Origin: an uncultured Clostridium sp.
GTDB taxonomy: Bacteria > Bacillota > Clostridia > Clostridiales > Clostridiaceae
NCBI GenBank assembly: GCA_900548455.1
Contig: URKQ01000056.1
Span: 1-10,711 of the forward strand
Direction: 5' to 3'
Length of the DNA stretch: 10,711 bases
Every line of letters starts with the position of its first letter. Positions within the stretch are counted from its first letter, which is position 1. A model generated the notes under the pieces. The model searched no databases. It saw only the letters and a program-made list of their open reading frames with translations, and was not told the origin of the DNA. Below, piece after piece: positions 7,186 to 10,711 of the stretch. Position numbers and translations under genes: made by a program.

Positions 7186-7243
7186 TTCTGCAAAAGTTGT
7201 ATATTTATTATATATATCATATAACTCTATTTTATTACAGAGC
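7186..7243. repeat. Repeat copy 2 (IS-end-like), partner at 36-80
   Basis: TTCTGCAAAAGTTGTATATT (7186-7205) and ACTCTATTTTATTACAGAGC (7224-7243) match 36-55 and 61-80 with 16/20 and 18/20 identities. Unlike copy 1 it has no ATG in the matching place, so it is probably a decayed end or a non-autonomous relic. On the minus strand AGCTCT...AGAGTT can form a 6-bp stem right after the YjiH-type stop codon, so it may double as a weak terminator. Confidence 0.55.
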
Positions 7244-7247
7244 TTAT

Positions 7248-8624
7248 TTAAAATAGAAAATGTGCAATTAAAGAAATGATAGGAAGAGTAATTAAAGTTC
7301 TCTCTAGGAATATAATGAACAATTCCTTTAAGTTTATAGGAATTTTAGAACCTAACAATAGTGCGCCTACTTCTGAAAGATAGATAAGTTGAGTTACAGA
7401 AGTAGCTGCTACTATAAATCTAGTCATTTCGCTTTGAATACCTGCTGAAATAATAGATGGAAGTAACATATCTGCAAAGCCTGCAATTAAGGTGCTAGAT
7501 GCCATTGCAGCTTCAGGTACTTGAAGAAGTTGTAGAATAGGTATAAATGGAATACCTAAAATTTTAAATACAGGTGTGTATTCAGCTATAATTAAAGCAA
7601 GTGTACCAACTGCCATTACAACAGGGATAACAGCAAACCACATGTCTAGAACATTTAAAAATCCTTTTTTGAAAACATGGTCTATAACGCTTGATGATTC
7701 TGCTTTATTTAGTGCTTGTTGAAACCCAGCTTTTATATTGGCTTTGCTTCCAGTTTTAACATCAAATTCATTTGTATTATTTATACCATTGTAGTATACA
7801 TCTTTTTTATTTGATAGAGGAGGTAACTTAGGAATTATAATTGCTGCAACAAGACTAGCAAATGTAACTGCTAAATAAAATTGTATAAACATATGACTGA
7901 GTCCAACAGTGTCAATTACAACTAAACTAAATGTTATAGAAACAAGTGAAAATGTAGTTCCAATTACGCAAGCTTCTCTCTCAGAATAATATCCATCTTC
8001 GTATTGTTTGCTTGTAAGAAGTACACCGATAGAACCATCTCCAAGCCATGATGCTATACAGTCAATTGCTGATCCACCTGGAAGATTAAAGACTGGTCTC
8101 ATAATTTTAACTAGTAGAGCACCTACAAATTCTAGAAGACCAAAGTTTAAAAGTAGAGGTAGAAATAAACCTGCAAATAAAAATACAGAGAATAAGATTG
8201 GTAAAAGATCCTTCATAACCATTCCACCTGTATTTAAAGACCAAATTGCTTCTGGTCCAATTTCAAAGAAAGTACATATTATAAATATTCCACCTAGAAT
8301 TCTTACAGTTAGCCATAAATAATTTACATTAAAAAGTTGGTTCAAATATGTATTATTTATAATAAATTTTGGCTTTACAATTTTAGTAACCAAGCTTAAA
8401 ACAGAAGTTGTTAAAATTATAAAAGTAATTATATAAGGTATATAGTCACTTAAAGTTTCTTGTAGCATTGATGAAAGTTTTGCAACTGGTATTATAACTT
8501 GTCCATCTTTACTAAAAGGTATCATAAAAAGAAATACACCTAAAGCCGATAAAAATATAAATTTTAAAAGTGCAACATAGTTAATAGATTTTTTTTCATT
8601 AGTATTTAATAAACATTTTTCCAT
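7248..8624 (-). CDS. YjiH-family membrane protein (nucleoside-recognition/gate domain)
   Basis: 458 aa from the chosen start. Roughly ten hydrophobic segments can be seen (about 18-36, 61-80, 101-121, 140-160, 220-238, 246-264, 327-347, 355-372, 402-424, 437-455), so it is an integral inner-membrane protein. The conserved GGSAIDCIASWLGDGSIG stretch at 183-200, with matching SSTLIAGFADMLLPS near 376-390, is typical of the gate/nucleoside-recognition repeats of YjiH-type proteins. These are putative transporters with unsettled substrates. The ATG at 8622-8624 is chosen because AAAGGA at 8633-8638 stands 8 nt upstream. An in-frame ATG at 8631-8633 overlaps that site, and one at 8687 would add 21 residues across the promoter. 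It has its own ordered control region (8650-8714). Confidence 0.85.
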   Translation of the reverse strand: MEKCLLNTNEKKSINYVALLKFIFLSALGVFLFMIPFSKDGQVIIPVAKLSSMLQETLSDYIPYIITFIILTTSVLSLVTKIVKPKFIINNTYLNQLFNVNYLWLTVRILGGIFIICTFFEIGPEAIWSLNTGGMVMKDLLPILFSVFLFAGLFLPLLLNFGLLEFVGALLVKIMRPVFNLPGGSAIDCIASWLGDGSIGVLLTSKQYEDGYYSEREACVIGTTFSLVSITFSLVVIDTVGLSHMFIQFYLAVTFASLVAAIIIPKLPPLSNKKDVYYNGINNTNEFDVKTGSKANIKAGFQQALNKAESSSVIDHVFKKGFLNVLDMWFAVIPVVMAVGTLALIIAEYTPVFKILGIPFIPILQLLQVPEAAMASSTLIAGFADMLLPSIISAGIQSEMTRFIVAATSVTQLIYLSEVGALLLGSKIPINLKELFIIFLERTLITLPIISLIAHFLF

Positions 8625-8649
8625 ATCATTCATCCTTTCAGTCTGTATG

Positions 8650-8714
8650 TGCATAATTATACATACATAATGCATAAAATGCAACAATATTCGTTAAAAA
8701 AATTATTTTATGCA
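8650..8714. promoter_or_regulatory. Three TGCATAA-type operator candidates over the YjiH-type promoter
   Basis: Site 1, TGCATAATTATACA (8650-8663), is a near-palindrome covering the -10. Site 2, TGCATAAAATGCA (8671-8683), has perfect TGCAT/ATGCA arms and covers the spacer and -35. Site 3, ATTTTATGCA (8705-8714), is the inverted form of the same half-site upstream of the -35. Sites 1 and 2 start 21 bp apart, two helical turns. 8670-8680 and 8705-8715 form an 11-bp perfect inverted repeat. The binding protein is unknown; there is a loose likeness to ARG-box half-sites. Confidence 0.5.
8656..8684 (-). promoter_or_regulatory. Promoter of the YjiH-type gene
   Basis: On the minus strand -35 TTGCAT (8679-8684) is followed after 17 nt by -10 TATAAT (8656-8661). 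The -10 is perfect and the -35 is weak, which would suit a regulated promoter. The start site would fall near 8648, about 15-25 nt before the ribosome binding site and the chosen ATG. Confidence 0.5.
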
Positions 8715-8772
8715 TGGAATTTTGAATATGTATAATAATTAGAGAAGAATTATGAATAAAAAATGTAAAGTA

Positions 8773-8801
8773 AAAAGGATACTCCCTAGGAATATCCTTT
8801 T
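8773..8801 (-). terminator. Rho-independent terminator after the DUF1540 gene
   Basis: AAAAGGATA (8773-8781) pairs with TATCCTTTT (8793-8801); an inner TCC/GGA pairing closes the loop after one mismatch. On the minus strand it starts a few nt after the stop codon and is followed by TTTTTACTTTACATTTTTT. Confidence 0.8.
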
Positions 8802-8806
8802 CGTCA

Positions 8807-9127
8807 CTATTTATTTGTTTTATAACAGAATGTAGAACACAAAGTTGAATCTATTGTATCTGATGTGTAACCTAAGACTTCAATAGCATCAGCAGTGCAT
8901 TTAAATGAAGAATTAAAAATACAATGCTTTGCTCTACAATTTATTTCACAAGTTGAATTTCCAACTCCAACACTACTTGTGATAGATTGATTTCGATTTA
9001 TGTAATTTTCACAATCTGTTCCATCTGGTTGGTAAGTGGAGCTTCCGCTTATGGTTATTTCGTTTAATATACAGCGATTACAATTATTATTAAGACAACT
9101 TTGTACAGAACAGTGAAGTGTAGTCAT
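8807..9127 (-). CDS. Cysteine-rich protein with two DUF1540 domains
   Basis: 106 aa with 11 cysteines in two similar units. Unit 1 uses C6, C11, C16, C19 and C39. Unit 2 uses C64, C69, C77, C97 and C101, and C60 sits in the linker. DUF1540 proteins are small Cys-rich clostridial proteins, sometimes in sporulating species; the spacing suggests metal binding, but their role is not established. The start is supported by GGAGGTG at 9133-9139, 5-6 nt upstream. It begins 24 nt after the PHP-domain gene stop, so the two are probably one operon, and a hairpin covers the junction. A terminator follows. Confidence 0.88.
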   Translation of the reverse strand: MTTLHCSVQSCLNNNCNRCILNEITISGSSTYQPDGTDCENYINRNQSITSSVGVGNSTCEINCRAKHCIFNSSFKCTADAIEVLGYTSDTIDSTLCSTFCYKTNK

Positions 9128-9136
9128 ATTATCACC

Positions 9137-9169
9137 TCCAATACTTTTATGTTAGTATTTTATATTGGA
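9137..9169 (-). promoter_or_regulatory. Alternative hairpins in front of the DUF1540 ribosome binding site
   Basis: On the minus-strand RNA two exclusive pairings exist. AATACT/AGTATT (9140-9145 with 9154-9159) leaves the GGAGG site free. TCCAATA/TATTGGA (9163-9169 with 9137-9143) takes up the first GGA of that site. The upstream PHP stop codon lies in the loop, so ribosomes finishing that gene could open the structure. Confidence 0.35.
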
Positions 9170-10012
9170 AGTATTTTTATACGAGGTAATAAAGTATTTA
9201 AAATCATCTTGTGGAATTGTCATTGAACCAACTGCACCATGTTTTTTATCAGATTTAGAAATTCCATGAAAATCAGATCCGCTTGTAATTATTAAATTAT
9301 AGTCTCGGGCTAATTTACGGTAAAATTTAGTTTCTTTCTTTGTATTTTGGAAATATATCGCTTCTATTCCATCAAAATTATGGTTTTTGATTATCTCTTC
9401 AACGGAAGATTTTTTTATAATTTTAGGATGGGCTAAAGTAGCTATACAGTTATGGTTATGAAGTAAATCTATACCTTCTTTTATAGTAATTATTTTATTA
9501 GGTACATAGGCTTTGCAGTCATTTCCAATGAAATTATTAAAAATATAATTAATATCGTAATTATATCCAGAATTGATTATTGCTTGAGCTATGTGAGGTC
9601 TTGCAATAATGCCTTTAGCATTAGTAAGATACTTTACTTGATCTTCACTAATCTCGATATTATAGTAAACTTTAAGTTTTTTTATAATTTCTAAAGCTCG
9701 ATTTTGTCTAGAGAGTTTTAGTTTTTTTAGATAGCTTAAAATTTCAGGGGATTTATAATTATCATCTCTAAAATAACCTAATACATGAATGCTTTCATTA
9801 TTATATGAACAACTTAATTCTATGCCTGGTATTAAATTTAGATTTATTTCTTTTGCTTTATTATAAGCTTCCTCAATTCCTTCTGTTGTATCATGATCTG
9901 TAATTGCAAGATAAGTAACTCCAGATTTTTTTGCTAGTATAACTACATCAGAAGGAGATAACATTCCGTCAGAGGCAGTTGTGTGACAGTGTAAATCTGC
10001 TCTAATATTCAT
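9152..10012 (-). CDS. PHP-domain phosphoesterase (RNase AM/YciV-like)
   Basis: 286 aa from the chosen start. PHP metal-site motifs run in order: DLHCHT (D6, H8, H10), D15 in SDG, ITDHD with H40, GIELS with E65, H76 in HVLGYF, RPHIAQ, LAHP and SGSDFHG. This is the layout of the E. coli YciV/RNase AM group, which removes phosphate from 3',5'-bisphosphonucleotides and trims short RNA 5' ends using a trinuclear metal centre. Related PHP proteins act on other phosphoesters, so the substrate is inferred. The ATG at 10010-10012 has AGGAGGT at 10021-10027, 8 nt upstream. A longer frame from 10078 adds 22 residues that do not look like the family and span the ribosome binding site. It is followed after 24 nt by the DUF1540 gene and is divergent from the PadR gene. 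Confidence 0.88.
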   Translation of the reverse strand: MNIRADLHCHTTASDGMLSPSDVVILAKKSGVTYLAITDHDTTEGIEEAYNKAKEINLNLIPGIELSCSYNNESIHVLGYFRDDNYKSPEILSYLKKLKLSRQNRALEIIKKLKVYYNIEISEDQVKYLTNAKGIIARPHIAQAIINSGYNYDINYIFNNFIGNDCKAYVPNKIITIKEGIDLLHNHNCIATLAHPKIIKKSSVEEIIKNHNFDGIEAIYFQNTKKETKFYRKLARDYNLIITSGSDFHGISKSDKKHGAVGSMTIPQDDFKYFITSYKNTSNIKY

Positions 10013-10096
10013 ATAAAGATACCTCCTAAGTATTGAATTGTTTATGCTAATTTTATATTTGAACATAAGGAAAGTCAAATGTAATCATATTTATAA

Positions 10097-10125
10097 TTGT
10101 CATAATTGAAAACATCACTTATAAT
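10097..10125 (+). promoter_or_regulatory. Sigma-A-type promoter of the PadR gene
   Basis: -35 TTGTCA (10097-10102), a 17-nt spacer, -10 TATAAT (10120-10125). Five of six and six of six consensus bases with ideal spacing make this the best promoter in the window. The leader would be about 50 nt. It lies in the divergent region shared with the PHP gene. Confidence 0.7.
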
Positions 10126-10142
10126 ATAATCAATAAAGACTT

Positions 10143-10158
10143 GTGTTGAGATATACAC
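10143..10158. promoter_or_regulatory. Possible PadR operator in the leader
   Basis: GTGT-N8-ACAC lies between the PadR gene -10 and its ribosome binding site. PadR proteins often bind ATGT-N8-ACAT-type sites and repress themselves, so this short dyad is a plausible but weak autoregulatory site. Confidence 0.25.
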
Positions 10159-10181
10159 GGATATTTTAAGGAGAGATTGAA

Positions 10182-10559
10182 ATGAAAGGTGAAAGTAGAA
10201 AAAGAATTGCTACATTAGACAATAGGATTAACACAACAAAGTTGGTAAAATTATATATTTTACATTATTTAATCTATGAAAAAAATGAAGCTTATGGTTT
10301 GGAAATTGTAAATTATATAGCTGAAAATTTTACAAAGATTTCAAATGGACTTGTTTATCCTTTACTAAGAGATATGGAGGATAACTTGTTTCTCATAGGA
10401 AAGTGGGAAGACTTTGATAGAAAGAATAAAAGATTATACAAAGTTACAGATGAAGGAATAGAACATTATAAAAATATTAAGCCAGATTATATGCCAGCTA
10501 TAGAATATAATATTTCTGTATATAATAATGTAATTAAAACTATATACAAGCAGCAATAA
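10182..10559 (+). CDS. PadR-family winged-helix transcriptional regulator
   Basis: 125 aa. The N-terminal winged helix shows the PadR pattern: LYILHYLIYEKNEAYGLEI (helix 1 and the GYE-like turn), ISNGLVYPLLRDMEDN (recognition helix, normally the S-G-T-LYP-L-L motif), then the wing ending RLYKVTDEGIEHY. The C-terminal part (about 100-125) is short and helical, as in small dimeric PadR proteins. It would act in the cytoplasm as a ligand-responsive repressor. AAGGAG at 10168-10173 stands 8 nt before the ATG, and a strong promoter lies upstream. PadR genes often sit next to the transporter they control, but none is in the window. The nearest divergent gene is the PHP phosphoesterase; the target is unknown. 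Confidence 0.88.
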   Translation: MKGESRKRIATLDNRINTTKLVKLYILHYLIYEKNEAYGLEIVNYIAENFTKISNGLVYPLLRDMEDNLFLIGKWEDFDRKNKRLYKVTDEGIEHYKNIKPDYMPAIEYNISVYNNVIKTIYKQQ

Positions 10560-10585
10560 AGATTATTCATTGTAATATATAAGAT

Positions 10586-10711
10586 GGCTCTGTATGCATT
10601 TACAGTGATGCAGACAGAGCCTGATCTTACCCTGTTCAGCTTTTTCAAAAGGAACCTTATGGTTCCCTTTGAGTATCTCTCCTTAACAAGGAGGGAACAG
10701 AGTCCCCTTCC
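10586..10711 (-). ncRNA. Candidate structured RNA entering from the right edge, class not identified
   Basis: Several stems are packed together here. The outer stem is CTGTTC (10632-10637) with GAACAG (10695-10700). Inside it lie the 10648-10656/10661-10670 hairpin (AAAGGAACC, loop TTAT, one bulge) and the 10676-10684/10688-10696 hairpin (about 9 bp, loop AAC), giving a three-way-junction shape. A further 14-bp stem with one mismatch (10586-10599/10608-10621, 8-nt loop) follows and on the minus strand is trailed by ATCTTATATATT, like a terminator. GGGAAC (10693-10698) can instead pair with GTCCCC (10702-10707) on the minus strand. The region is richer in GC than its surroundings. The strand is favoured, not proven, and the 5' end is outside the window. 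A diverged copy of the core lies at 6008-6054. Confidence 0.4.

Larger units (their letters stand above)
6881..7247. other. 367-nt intergenic region with a palindrome and an IS-end-like repeat
   Basis: No coding frame with a ribosome binding site was found here. The part next to the hydrolase gene (6893-7090) is very AT-rich and probably holds its promoter: a minus-strand TATAAT lies close upstream but without a good -35. The right half contains the 16-bp inverted repeat at 7149-7184 and the repeat at 7186-7243, only 1 nt apart, which suggests one composite or nested insertion. Confidence 0.5.

Noticed and set aside
8625..8687. Longer start of the YjiH-type protein (ATG at 8687)
   Set aside because: It would translate through the TATAAT and operator sites and lacks a ribosome binding site; AAAGGA 8 nt before 8624 fits much better.
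10013..10078. Longer start of the PHP protein (ATG at 10078)
   Set aside because: The extra 22 residues precede the family's normal N-terminus, and a perfect AGGAGGT site serves the ATG at 10012.
10586..10621. Terminator of the PadR gene on the plus strand
   Set aside because: The stem is good but the plus strand continues TGATCTTACCC without a T-run; only the minus strand has an AT-rich tail.
10650..10690. tRNA-Ser or tRNA-Leu-like start (GGAGAGATACTCAA on the minus strand)
   Set aside because: No cloverleaf follows: no anticodon arm and no GTTCGAATC T-arm; the next bases form a different hairpin.
10560..10711. Open minus-strand reading frame through the right-edge element
   Set aside because: One frame stays open but has no start or ribosome binding site in the window and runs on as antisense into the PadR gene. 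The nested stems are a better explanation, though a coding origin is not fully excluded.

Overview
The window looks like a chromosomal segment from a low-GC Gram-positive anaerobe, most likely Clostridium in the broad sense. The DNA is very AT-rich, ribosome binding sites are strong AGGAGG-type and mostly 6-10 nt from the start, and several families (TSCPD four-cysteine protein, DUF1540 protein, YjiH-type membrane protein) are typical of clostridia. The species cannot be fixed from the sequence.

Layout. Positions 1-82 look like the end of an insertion sequence that runs off the left edge. Next is a plus-strand pair: a nucleotidyltransferase-fold protein (224-1171) and, 43 nt later, a full-length divergent UvrA paralogue starting at TTG (1215-4064). 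It meets an AAG/Mpg-type 3-methyladenine DNA glycosylase (4067-4684, minus) tail to tail, with only 2 nt between the stop codons. The minus strand then carries a TSCPD-domain protein (4804-5049), a PlsC-type acyltransferase (5150-5866), an alpha/beta hydrolase (6119-6880), a YjiH-family membrane protein (7248-8624), and a probable two-gene operon of a PHP-domain phosphoesterase (9152-10012) and a double DUF1540 protein (8807-9127). A PadR-type regulator (10182-10559, plus) is divergent from the PHP gene and has a near-consensus promoter.

How the genes work together. The clearest functional grouping is DNA damage handling at the left (UvrA paralogue plus alkylated-base glycosylase, with an NTase co-transcribed with the UvrA). 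The rest is mostly single-gene housekeeping or accessory transcription units, several with their own terminators and promoters. The yjiH-like gene has an unusually ordered control region with three TGCATAA-type sites across its promoter.

Non-coding structure. The main unexplained signals are: a conserved-looking structured element at the right edge (10586-10711) whose core has a diverged 47-nt copy in the intergenic region at 6008-6054; a perfect 16-bp GC-rich inverted repeat at 7149-7184; and an IS-end-like sequence found at 36-80 and again at 7186-7243. These suggest mobile or RNA elements scattered in the intergenic DNA. No CRISPR array, tRNA or rRNA gene was seen.
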